DNA from: Cyanobacteria bacterium UBA2855
Lineage (GTDB): Bacteria > Cyanobacteriota > Vampirovibrionia > Gastranaerophilales > Gastranaerophilaceae
DNA: 25,107 nucleotides
Direction: 5' to 3'
Assembly (NCBI GenBank): GCA_002350725.1
Contig: DEFJ01000015.1
Coordinates: forward strand, 108,196 to 133,302
The notes under the pieces were generated by a model. The model was not told the DNA's origin. It did not search any database and worked only from the letters and a program-made list of their open reading frames with translations. Shown in pieces: positions 13,909-20,871 of this stretch. The position numbers were made by a program, and so were the translations under genes. The stretch's first letter is position 1. Each line of letters opens with the position of its first letter.

Positions 13909-14127
13909 TTATTCAAAGAAATTTTTAACTGGGACGTCAAAATATTCAGCTATTTCAATTAGTTTTTTTAAACTTATAAAGCGCTCAAATCTTTCAATGT
14001 GACCAATAAATTTCGAATTTGTATCCAAAATTTCAGATAATTTTTCTTGCGAAATATTAGATGCTAAACGATATTTTTTAACATTTCTTCCGATTGTTCT
14101 ATAAGTTTCTTCTTGAATACTTGACAT
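13909..14127 (-). CDS. XRE-family HTH transcriptional regulator
   Basis: The 72-aa protein is a Cro/CI-type helix-turn-helix: IGRNVKKYRLASNISQEKLSEILDTNSKFIGHIERFERFISLKKLIEIAEYFDVPVKNFFE, broken here by no frame change. The recognition helix is around SKFIGHIERF. Such short XRE proteins repress their own and divergent promoters. The 78-base gap to the divergent immunity-like gene contains two identical 12-base direct repeats, likely operators. There is no ribosome-binding site; TAAAAT lies exactly six bases before the ATG, so the mRNA may be leaderless. In 13808-13908, a GGAGG at about 13850 has no usable ORF after it. Confidence 0.88.
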   Translation of the reverse strand: MSSIQEETYRTIGRNVKKYRLASNISQEKLSEILDTNSKFIGHIERFERFISLKKLIEIAEYFDVPVKNFFE

Positions 14128-14133
14128 ATTTAC

Positions 14134-14139
14134 ATTTTA
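14134..14139 (-). promoter_or_regulatory. -10-like element of the XRE gene, six bases before ATG
   Basis: On the minus strand TAAAAT is followed by GTAAAT and the ATG at 14127. There is no Shine-Dalgarno sequence. The sequence around it is so AT-rich that neighbouring TATA-like hexamers are also possible. Confidence 0.35.
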
Positions 14140-14148
14140 TATACTATA

Positions 14149-14177
14149 CTATATAAGCACCACTGCTATATAAGCAC
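14149..14177. promoter_or_regulatory. Paired 12-bp direct repeats, candidate XRE operators
   Basis: CTATATAAGCAC occurs at 14149-14160 and again at 14166-14177, offset by 17 bases (not an exact number of helical turns). The pair lies between the divergent XRE and immunity-like genes, a location typical of autoregulatory operators. Confidence 0.5.
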
Positions 14178-14205
14178 TATTGGATAATTATGAAAGGACT
14201 TTTAA

Positions 14206-14517
14206 ATGTATGAAGGGTTAATTGTATGGACTATTATTGGAGCAATTGCAGGGGGTTACCTTTATTTTTTACCGGGAGTAATTGCAGGTTATAAAAAACA
14301 TAAATATAGAACTGCCATAACAATTATAAATTTATTTACGGGTTGGACAATTGTAGGTTGGATAGGATTATTAATTTGGGTTTTAATGCCAGAAAATCAA
14401 ATAAAAATAGATTACACAGAACAATTAATGAGATTGTCAGAATTGAAAAATAGTGGAGCTATTACAGAGAATGAATTTGAAAAAGAAAAAGCAAAGTTAT
14501 TAAATTTTGACAAATAA
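14206..14517 (+). CDS. Superinfection-immunity-like membrane protein with SHOCT domain
   Basis: The 103-aa protein has two membrane segments (about 5-28 and 38-61). The motif L-P-G-V-I-A ... N-L-F-T-G-W-T-I-V-G-W-I-G-L-L-I-W matches the superinfection immunity family related to phage T4 Imm, which blocks DNA entry of superinfecting phages. The C-terminal 30 residues (EQLMRLSELKNSGAITENEF) form a SHOCT domain, a short oligomerisation module common in phage and host accessory proteins. Many bacterial members are of unknown role, so a phage-exclusion function is only suggested. AAAGGAC precedes the ATG. It is followed after 21 bases by the large membrane protein, probably in one operon, and is divergent from XRE. 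Confidence 0.85.
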   Translation: MYEGLIVWTIIGAIAGGYLYFLPGVIAGYKKHKYRTAITIINLFTGWTIVGWIGLLIWVLMPENQIKIDYTEQLMRLSELKNSGAITENEFEKEKAKLLNFDK

Positions 14518-14538
14518 ATTCTGTTAAGGGGTTATAAT

Positions 14539-15819
14539 ATGAAAGGATGTTTATTATTATTTTTAGTGTTAATAATTAGCATTATATTTTTTAATTTTAT
14601 AGATAGTAAATATATTAATATCTTTATTTTAATTGCATATTCTATATTTTTTTTATTATATCTATATAAATATAAAAATAATAAAAAATTTGAAAATAAT
14701 ATTGTGGAAGAGAAAGATACAAAAATTTCATGTTCAAATAGCAATAAGGAAATAAATAAAAATGCTAAATTTTGCCGATATTACGATATAAAAACTGCCT
14801 ATAAATCTTTAACTGAAAAATTTAAATTTATTAATAAAAAACATTTTTATTATTTTATTACTGCGATATTAATTATTATTTTGTTTGTATTTGGATGTAT
14901 AATTACAAATTTAAAAAATCAAAAATTAGCGTATAGTACGGGATTAAAGTGTTTTGAGAATAAAGATTGGCATTGTGTTATAGAAAATTTTACTGAATTA
15001 AATTATAAAGATAGCGATAAAAAATTAAAAATTGCACAATATGAGAATTATATAATTAAAGGAAATAATAAACTAAAAAATAAATTATACAGTGATGCAT
15101 TATATCGATATAAAAAAGCTTTAGAATTGCAACCAAATAATAAAGAATTAAAAATAAAAATAGATAGCCTTGAAATTCTTGCAAACAAAGAGCAAAAAGA
15201 TAATGCAATAAGACAAAAACAACAAGAAGAAGTATTTCGTAAAAATGAAATTAAAACAAAAATTTCTGATACAGCTATTTATCAAATACCTACAAAATTT
15301 GGGCAAGGATATGATGAAACTATAAAAAGATATGGCATTACAACTATTAACAGAATAAACAAACTTGCCCCAAAGGCAGCAGAATTAGTTGCACAAAATC
15401 CTAATTGTACAAAAGTTATAGCTATTGATGTCGCGGATGATAAAAGTACTCGAAATTCAATAACGTTTTTTGCTGATTGTGGAGATATAGACAATATTAG
15501 AGATATACAAAGATTTTATGTAAATGAAAAGGAAATAAAAGAAAATGCAATTCCAAAAAGCATAAAAGAACAGGCAAAATCAATAGACAACGGTCAATAT
15601 ATTCTTATGTGTGAAGCTGAAATTAAAGCTCGATTAAATTTCCCTTCTACATACAAAGCAAATATTATATCAAGTCGGGTATTAAAAGCATCTTTAAATA
15701 CTGTCGTTACTGTGCCATTTAAAGCTAAAAACGCTCATAATCTCGAGTTAAAAAATAAAGGAACTTGTTATTATAACGGCACAACATTAACAGATATAAA
15801 TATACAAGAGGAACTATAA
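14539..15819 (+). CDS. Membrane protein with decayed zinc ribbon and TPR-like region
   Basis: In this 426-aa protein two N-terminal membrane segments (about 3-20 and 25-43) are followed by a cytosolic stretch. This contains C-S-N-S-N-K-E-I-N-K-N-A-K-F-C-R-Y-Y-D, which aligns with the common zinc ribbon CxNCGxx(I)..AKFCxxCG but has lost the second and fourth Cys (to Ser and Tyr). A third membrane helix (about 106-125) leads to an extracytoplasmic TPR-like part (KNKLYSDALYRYKKALELQPNN, about 175-205) and a coiled segment. A C-terminal domain (about 240-426) with paired Cys follows; I do not recognise it. Composition is extremely A/T-rich. It probably shares an operon with the Imm-SHOCT gene before it and two small secreted proteins after it. 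Confidence 0.75.
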   Translation: MKGCLLLFLVLIISIIFFNFIDSKYINIFILIAYSIFFLLYLYKYKNNKKFENNIVEEKDTKISCSNSNKEINKNAKFCRYYDIKTAYKSLTEKFKFINKKHFYYFITAILIIILFVFGCIITNLKNQKLAYSTGLKCFENKDWHCVIENFTELNYKDSDKKLKIAQYENYIIKGNNKLKNKLYSDALYRYKKALELQPNNKELKIKIDSLEILANKEQKDNAIRQKQQEEVFRKNEIKTKISDTAIYQIPTKFGQGYDETIKRYGITTINRINKLAPKAAELVAQNPNCTKVIAIDVADDKSTRNSITFFADCGDIDNIRDIQRFYVNEKEIKENAIPKSIKEQAKSIDNGQYILMCEAEIKARLNFPSTYKANIISSRVLKASLNTVVTVPFKAKNAHNLELKNKGTCYYNGTTLTDINIQEEL

Positions 15820-15821
15820 AT

Positions 15822-16040
15822 ATGAAAAAAAATATATTAACTATTATACTAATAAGTTTTATGCTACTTATAAATACAACAACAGTCTTTGCTGAAACAG
15901 TTGTATTTAATTGGAAAACATTAAAATTTCACAAGCCAAGCTGTCAGTGGGCTAAAAAATGTACCATGAATTGTACAAAAGTAGATAAAAAAGAAGCAAT
16001 AAAACATGGTGGAAAACCTTGTAAAGTATGTGGTGGATAA
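15822..16040 (+). CDS. Small secreted protein with Ada-like Cys/His zinc motif
   Basis: The 72-aa precursor has a signal peptide (1-24, ending VFA). The mature part carries F-H-K-P-S-C-Q-W-A-K-K-C ... E-A-I-K-H-G-G-K-P-C-K-V-C-G-G. The H..C..A ... (K/Y)xPCxxC pattern (H37, C41, C67, C70) resembles the small metal-binding domain seen at the end of some exported nucleases and in Ada-type proteins. Zinc binding is inferred; no catalytic part is present. It begins 2 bases after the previous stop codon and is followed after 4 bases by the next secreted protein, so it belongs to the same operon. Confidence 0.75.
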   Translation: MKKNILTIILISFMLLINTTTVFAETVVFNWKTLKFHKPSCQWAKKCTMNCTKVDKKEAIKHGGKPCKVCGG

Positions 16041-16044
16041 TATA

Positions 16045-16509
16045 ATGAAAAATTATATTTTATTACTAATATGTATATTATTATTAAATTTTAATTATTC
16101 TTTTGCCAAAGAAAAATCTTATAATAAATATTTAAAAATGGAAGAAAAATTTTCTTTAGAAATTTTAAAACCCTATGAAAATGATAAAAGTTTAATTCAA
16201 AAATTTATGTTGTATGAAGATTGTAAGATTTTTTGTATTTATGGTAAAAATGCAAATACTATTGGCAAAAATATAATGTCAAATGTAGAAGACTTGGAAA
16301 ATGAACCCAATAATATAAATTATAAATATGCAGTAAAAACATATGACTTATACAAATTTTTATGTAAGGAATATCAACAATATTTAGGGCGCAAAAGAAC
16401 AACACTTAATATTCAAAATAAAATTATAATTGTACCAGATGAAGATTTTGATAAGTTAGATAAAGCAATAATAACTAATATCATATTATTAAATTCTTCA
16501 TTAAGGTAA
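16045..16509 (+). CDS. Hypothetical secreted protein
   Basis: The 154-aa protein starts at the ATG at 16045 rather than the upstream in-frame start at 16006, because the shorter form begins directly with a good signal peptide (MKNYILLLICILLLNFNYSFA, cleavage before KEK) and follows the previous gene by 4 bases. The mature protein is Lys/Asn/Tyr-rich with two close cysteines (DCKIFC) and a third later. I recognise no domain. It is the last gene of the accessory run starting at 14206. Confidence 0.65.
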   Translation: MKNYILLLICILLLNFNYSFAKEKSYNKYLKMEEKFSLEILKPYENDKSLIQKFMLYEDCKIFCIYGKNANTIGKNIMSNVEDLENEPNNINYKYAVKTYDLYKFLCKEYQQYLGRKRTTLNIQNKIIIVPDEDFDKLDKAIITNIILLNSSLR

Positions 16510-16544
16510 AATGGTCTAAATAAAAACACTTATAACAAAATTTA

Positions 16545-17210
16545 TTATTTAACTGCCAAGATATAACTGTTATCTACGAAACGGCAGATGTCCTTTAGGG
16601 GCATTGAACCATCCAATATTATGGATATCCAATGTTTTTTATTCATATGATACCCCGGATATACATTTTTATTACTTAGAACTATTTCCATATCTTCTGC
16701 AGGAACCCTTAAATCAACCACTTCTACGCTCTCGTCGCTTTTAAAGCCAAATTTATTTCTTTTAACAGTTAATATTGCAGCATACCATTTTTGGGTATCT
16801 TTGCGCCTAAATATACCGTTATCCGGAAATTTTTCCCACAAGCATTCTATCTCGTCACCGTATTTTTTTGTAACGTAGTCTATCAATTTCTTAGTCATTT
16901 CATATTTAAAAACATCGTTGTCAAAACATTCTTCTTCAATAGAATTAAGTATTTTGTCGTATTCTTCACGTACTTTACCTACAAAAGTTCCTTCTGCACT
17001 CTGTACAAGGTGGAGAGTATATTCTTCGCCAAAATCAACTTCTATAACTTTTGTTTTTATCTTTCCGGATTTTGAGATTTCTACAGTTAATTCAAATTGG
17101 TTATCCAAAAAACTTTTCACAAACTTATACCCGTCTTTATTTTCCTCAAATCCGAATTTTAATAATTTGGCAAAATTTGGTTTTTTGTTTTTGAAACAAG
17201 TGTTATTCAT
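16545..17210 (-). CDS. MmcQ/YjbR family DNA-binding-like protein
   Basis: The 221-aa protein has a C-terminal half with the MmcQ/YjbR (DUF419) signature: a WEKFPDNGIFRRKDTQKWYAAIL-type segment, a V-x-V-D-L-R strand, then YPGYHMNKKHWISIILDG and the terminal DNSYILAVK. The N-terminal half (about 1-95) is an additional domain found in longer members. The family has a CyaY-like fold, and nucleic-acid binding has been proposed. The start at 17210 has AAGGAG 9 bases upstream; the in-frame ATG at 17267 has none. It is a single gene. Confidence 0.87.
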   Translation of the reverse strand: MNNTCFKNKKPNFAKLLKFGFEENKDGYKFVKSFLDNQFELTVEISKSGKIKTKVIEVDFGEEYTLHLVQSAEGTFVGKVREEYDKILNSIEEECFDNDVFKYEMTKKLIDYVTKKYGDEIECLWEKFPDNGIFRRKDTQKWYAAILTVKRNKFGFKSDESVEVVDLRVPAEDMEIVLSNKNVYPGYHMNKKHWISIILDGSMPLKDICRFVDNSYILAVK

Positions 17211-17382
17211 TGAATTAATCTCCTTGAATAAAATGATAAATTGCTGCACCCTAATCGCATTGTGCAAACATTTTTTTATGAGTGTTATTATATTGTTTAT
17301 TACTTATTTGTATCTCATTATATTTATCTTTTTATTATAGTAAGAAATAACACAGCTAATGTAATCATATAATATAATGAAT

Positions 17383-17411
17383 TTTAACCTATTTTATTCT
17401 TGTGCTAAAAT
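17383..17411 (+). promoter_or_regulatory. Extended -10 promoter, probably leaderless
   Basis: TTTAAC (17383-17388), a 17-base spacer and TG-C-TAAAAT (hexamer 17406-17411) are followed by exactly six bases and the ATG at 17418. No Shine-Dalgarno sequence is present. Confidence 0.6.
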
Positions 17412-17417
17412 TTAGTT

Positions 17418-17792
17418 ATGAAAAGATTTTTTAAAATACTTTTTATATTCTTGTATATGATTTTTTCGCTCGGTGTTAACAGTTGTAATGCCGTAACGAA
17501 TTTACAGCAAAATTTTGCTCCGTATATTTCAAAACAAACAAGTGAAAATAATATTATATTCAATACGAATCATTACAACGAATTTGCGGTTGTTTCAACA
17601 AATCACAACAATTATGAATTATATGCTATTAAATCTTCTGCTAATGACGGTTGTTGTATTTTTGAAAACAGTCTTTTAAATAATAATTTTGCAACAAAAA
17701 ATCAGAAATTTTCAAATAATAAAAATTTATTAAACAAATCTCATAATATATCTCCAAACTTAAAAAATGAGATTTGCACCCGTGCTCCTTAA
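17418..17792 (+). CDS. Hypothetical secreted protein, Asn-rich
   Basis: The 124-aa precursor has an N-terminal signal peptide (about 1-25: MKRFFKILFIFLYMIFSLGV, then NSCNA). The Cys at 23 is not in a proper lipobox. The mature part is rich in Asn, Lys and Ser with a DGCC pair and no recognisable domain. It may be a small surface or periplasmic protein. It is preceded by a clear extended -10 directly abutting the start, and separated by 46 bases from the OadG-like gene. Confidence 0.6.
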   Translation: MKRFFKILFIFLYMIFSLGVNSCNAVTNLQQNFAPYISKQTSENNIIFNTNHYNEFAVVSTNHNNYELYAIKSSANDGCCIFENSLLNNNFATKNQKFSNNKNLLNKSHNISPNLKNEICTRAP

Positions 17793-17838
17793 TCTACTTG
17801 TTAAAGTTTAGTAGTAAAAATTTTATAAGGAGAAAATA

Positions 17839-18084
17839 ATGGACACAGAACTGTTAAAAACAGGGGTCTTTGTTATGCTCATGGGAATGGGAACAGTATT
17901 TTTGTTCCTGTTAATAATGATTGGCATGATGTATTTTAATTCATTTGTGCTAAAAATTATAAATAAATATTGCCCTGAGGAAATAGAAACCCCAAGTAAT
18001 AATAAAAAAATAAATGATAATAATTTAGCTGAAATAGCAACAGCAATTGCTTGTGCAATCAGGGAAAGGAGCAAAAATGCTTGA
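17839..18084 (+). CDS. OadG-like small membrane subunit (sodium-pump decarboxylase gamma family)
   Basis: The 81-aa protein has one N-terminal membrane helix with the family pattern L-M-G-M-G-T-V-F-L-F-L (about 13-24). A short charged linker follows, then a C-terminal AEIATAIACAIRERSK, which matches the Ala-rich end of OadG/PF04277-type proteins. In canonical oxaloacetate or methylmalonyl-CoA decarboxylase pumps, the gamma subunit anchors the carboxyltransferase to the membrane subunit. Neither partner is present here; instead the gene overlaps an SLC13-type permease by 8 bases (ATGCTTGA). A Shine-Dalgarno AAGGAG precedes the start. A role as an accessory subunit of that permease is inference. 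Confidence 0.8.
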   Translation: MDTELLKTGVFVMLMGMGTVFLFLLIMIGMMYFNSFVLKIINKYCPEEIETPSNNKKINDNNLAEIATAIACAIRERSKNA

Positions 18085-19396
18085 AAGTTTTATTTCTTCG
18101 CATAATATTGCTATTTCCGCAAGTTTATTGATTGTTGCATATATATTCATTGCTTTGGAAAAAATTCCTAAAGTAACTATTGCATTATTTGGAGCTGCCA
18201 TAACTATTATTCTCGGTTTGGTAAGCCAAAATAAAATGGTAGGAAATATAGTAAATCCTCATTATTTTATAAATTTTATTGATTTCAATGTTATATTTTT
18301 ACTCGTATCAATGATGATTATTGTATCTATAACTACCCGCAGCGGAGTATTTAATTGGGTTGCAAATAATCTTTTGAGGTTTACAAAAGGACATCCGATA
18401 AAAGTTTTGTTTGCATTGGGTTTATTTACTGCTGTAACCAGTGCTTTTTTAGATAACGTTACTACAGTAATACTGATTATGCCTATAACCTTTGCAATTG
18501 CAAAAAAATTAGATATTGACCCAATACCATTTTTGATAACAGAAATTTTTGCTTCAAATATCGGAGGAACAGCAACGCTTATTGGAGATCCTCCAAATAT
18601 AATAATAGGAAGTGCCGGCGGACTTTCTTTTATGGATTTTATAAAAGAATTAACTCCTGTTGTTGCAATAATATTGCTGATTGTTATAACAGGCATGACG
18701 ATAATTTTTAAGAAAAAATTGCACGCCGATAAAAATAAAATGGCGAGTGTTGCAAATCTTGATAATTCTGGGGTAATTACGGACAAAGCGCTTATGTGGC
18801 GTTCTGTAACAGTATTAGCCTTTGTAATATTAGGATTTATGTTGCACGATATTATACATTTAGAAACATGTGTGGTTGCAATGCTTGGAGCAAGTATTCT
18901 ACTGTTATTTGAAAAACCAACCAACATTTTGCGTGAGGTAGAGTGGAATACAATATTCTTCTTTATAGGTTTATTTATCATAATTGGCGGATTAGAAGCT
19001 TCCGGTGGTATAAAATTAATGGCAGAGTGGATTTTAAAAATTACTCAAGGCAGTCAAACTGCAACATCCATGTTAATTTTATGGGCATCAGGTATTATAT
19101 CCGGAATTATCGATAATATTCCATACACGGCGACAATGTCCCCTATGATAGTTGAAATTCAAAAGACTATGGGACAGACCTATGCATATCCTTTGTGGTG
19201 GGCATTGTCTTTGGGCGCCTGCCTTGGCGGAAATATGACCATAATAGGTGCGGCTGCCAATGTTATCGTATCTGAAAATGCTGCAAAGGAAAATCATCCT
19301 ATTGCCTTTTTGAAATTTATGAAATACGGAATTATAACAGTTACTGTATCACTTGTTATAAGTTCTATATATATTTGGTTACGATTTTTGAAATAG
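18077..19396 (+). CDS. SLC13/ArsB-NhaD-type ion permease
   Basis: The 439-aa protein has about eleven membrane helices. The two inverted-repeat signatures of the ion-transporter superfamily are present. The first is FLDNVTTVILIMP (124-136) followed by SNIGGTATLIGDPPNI (160-175); the second is IIDNIPYTATMSPMI followed by GACLGGNMTIIGAAANVI near the C-terminus. These fit Na+/H+ antiporters (NhaD), arsenite or dicarboxylate carriers; the ion cannot be decided by eye. The start at 18077 is chosen for its AAGGAG; the in-frame start at 18047 would overlap the upstream gene much further. It is coupled to the OadG-like gene before it and followed 12 bases later by a 43-aa membrane protein. Confidence 0.92.
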   Translation: MLESFISSHNIAISASLLIVAYIFIALEKIPKVTIALFGAAITIILGLVSQNKMVGNIVNPHYFINFIDFNVIFLLVSMMIIVSITTRSGVFNWVANNLLRFTKGHPIKVLFALGLFTAVTSAFLDNVTTVILIMPITFAIAKKLDIDPIPFLITEIFASNIGGTATLIGDPPNIIIGSAGGLSFMDFIKELTPVVAIILLIVITGMTIIFKKKLHADKNKMASVANLDNSGVITDKALMWRSVTVLAFVILGFMLHDIIHLETCVVAMLGASILLLFEKPTNILREVEWNTIFFFIGLFIIIGGLEASGGIKLMAEWILKITQGSQTATSMLILWASGIISGIIDNIPYTATMSPMIVEIQKTMGQTYAYPLWWALSLGACLGGNMTIIGAAANVIVSENAAKENHPIAFLKFMKYGIITVTVSLVISSIYIWLRFLK

Positions 19397-19408
19397 GAGA
19401 ATTATAAA

Positions 19409-19540
19409 ATGACAGATAATAATTCTAATAATAAAAATAATAATTTAGGTGAAGATAAGAGTACAGGGTTGCTTGGAGTATTAATATTCACGATATTTAT
19501 GATTGTTGCAATGGTTGTATTAATACACTTTAAACCGTAA
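19409..19540 (+). CDS. 43-aa single-pass membrane protein in the permease operon
   Basis: The small protein starts at the ATG at 19409 with AGGAGA at ideal distance, 12 bases after the permease stop codon. Residues 1-19 are hydrophilic and Asn-rich (MTDNNSNNKNNNLGEDKSTG); residues 20-40 form one membrane helix (LLGVLIFTIFMIVAMVVLIH) ending in FKP. A strong terminator follows, which makes it the last gene of the three-gene operon. I know no named family. It is a likely small subunit or regulator of the permease, by position only. Confidence 0.75.
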   Translation: MTDNNSNNKNNNLGEDKSTGLLGVLIFTIFMIVAMVVLIHFKP

Positions 19541-19561
19541 TTTACAACATTCAGATTAGAT

Positions 19562-19593
19562 AAAGGATAGATTTAAAATCTATCCTTTATTTT
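19562..19593. terminator. Bidirectional Rho-independent terminator
   Basis: AAAGGATAGAT (19562-19572) and ATCTATCCTTT (19578-19588) form a perfect 11-bp stem with a 5-nt loop. A/T runs lie on both sides, serving the permease operon on plus and the convergent solute-binding gene on minus, whose stop codon it overlaps. Confidence 0.9.
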
Positions 19594-20810
19594 AGTAAAT
19601 TTTCCCAATCTTTTGAAAGTTTTTTAAGAATATTTTTTGTCTCTGCTTTGTCTAATAAAATATTTTGTACTGCAGAATTTACCAAATTATTCACATCTTT
19701 TTGATTTCTTGAGGCTTTTAATACCGGCTCAACTTTGTTCAACTGCTTTGCGCTTATTACTCTTGCTTTTGCCATTAAATCATCCTTAGCATAGCGGGTA
19801 TAAAAATCATTATTTAAAGCTTCTTTGTTTACTGCAATTACATTTGTAAGTTTTGCAAGTTCTAATTGGTTTTTAGTATTTGTCAGATAAAGTGCAAATT
19901 TTATAGCTTCATCTTTATGTTTTGCCCGTTGCGGAATGACAAAATTCATTAAAGAAAAATCATTTTGCCCGATTTCTCCCTTAATTTGAGGAGCAATATC
20001 CGTATGAGTATACGTTGATGGAGCATTTTCTTTTATCATATTTAAGAAATTTGCACCGGCTTGAAACAACACAATATTTTCTGACATATATTTTTCTAAA
20101 GCCTCGCGATGCGTCTGAGTTATAGATTCTTTCGGAATTAAATTTTTTGCATAAAGATTTTTGAACAAATTAAATACATATTCTGATTTTTCAGAAGATA
20201 TATTTTCTGAAGAATTGACACCATATTTATTCAAAATTTTTAACATTGTGTCATTTTCGGTAATGTTTGGCAAAAACACATACGCACCGGTTTTGGCTTT
20301 TATTTGTGGCGCAATTTCAGCGATTTCTTCGTATGTGGCAGGAACTTTAACTCCTGCTTTTTGAATTAAATATTTATTATAAATAGTAACGGCACTTGTT
20401 GCATACCAAGGCAGAGAATATAATTTTCCATTATATTTTAAAGAATTTATAATCGCTTGATTATACTGTGCAGTATTTTCTTGTGGTATTTCGTATAGCG
20501 CTCCTTTTTGTGCAAGTGTTGCCGAAAAATCAGGATTTAAGTTTATTAAATCAGGAGGATTGTCACTCAAAACTGATGCAAGCGTTCTTTTTTCGCCTTC
20601 CGAGAACGGAACGTCAATCCATTTAATTTTTATATCAGGATTTTCTTTTTCAAAATCAGAAATTACTCCATTCATATAATCTGCAAAATCACTCATTTGA
20701 AGAGTCCAAAAAACGACTTCATTTTCGTTTGTAGATATAAAATTGCTATAAGAAAACCAGACACCTATAGTTATGACAATTAACCCAAAAATAATAAAAA
20801 TTCTTTTCAT
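19587..20810 (-). CDS. ABC-transporter extracellular solute-binding protein, family 1 (sugar type)
   Basis: The 407-aa protein has an N-terminal signal sequence or anchor (about 5-24) without a lipobox Cys. It then shows the family 1 pattern: VVFWTLQMSDFADYMNGVISDFEKENPDIKIKWIDVP, PPDLINLNPDFSATLAQKGALYEI, and YSLPWYATSAVTIYNKYLIQKAGV. The C-terminal HKDEAIKFALYLTNTKNQLELAK helix is typical of sugar- and glycerol-phosphate-binding members. No permease or ATPase gene is adjacent, so its partner must be elsewhere. There is no ribosome-binding site; an extended -10 ends six bases before the ATG. Confidence 0.92.
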   Translation of the reverse strand: MKRIFIIFGLIVITIGVWFSYSNFISTNENEVVFWTLQMSDFADYMNGVISDFEKENPDIKIKWIDVPFSEGEKRTLASVLSDNPPDLINLNPDFSATLAQKGALYEIPQENTAQYNQAIINSLKYNGKLYSLPWYATSAVTIYNKYLIQKAGVKVPATYEEIAEIAPQIKAKTGAYVFLPNITENDTMLKILNKYGVNSSENISSEKSEYVFNLFKNLYAKNLIPKESITQTHREALEKYMSENIVLFQAGANFLNMIKENAPSTYTHTDIAPQIKGEIGQNDFSLMNFVIPQRAKHKDEAIKFALYLTNTKNQLELAKLTNVIAVNKEALNNDFYTRYAKDDLMAKARVISAKQLNKVEPVLKASRNQKDVNNLVNSAVQNILLDKAETKNILKKLSKDWENLLK

Positions 20811-20816
20811 GTTGTT

Positions 20817-20822
20817 ATTCTA
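20817..20822 (-). promoter_or_regulatory. Extended -10 element of the solute-binding protein gene, probably leaderless
   Basis: On the minus strand TG-C-TAGAAT is followed by AACAAC and the ATG at 20810. The -35 is weak (TGAAAA-like). There is no Shine-Dalgarno sequence. Confidence 0.5.
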
Positions 20823-20871
20823 GCATAAAATATAAGATATTTTCAGGTCTTAATATACATTAAAAAAATAT

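Noticed and set aside
18262..18981. 239-aa minus-strand frame
   Set aside because: It is antisense to the permease, whose two transporter signatures are unmistakable; shadow frames are common opposite Ile/Val-rich membrane proteins.
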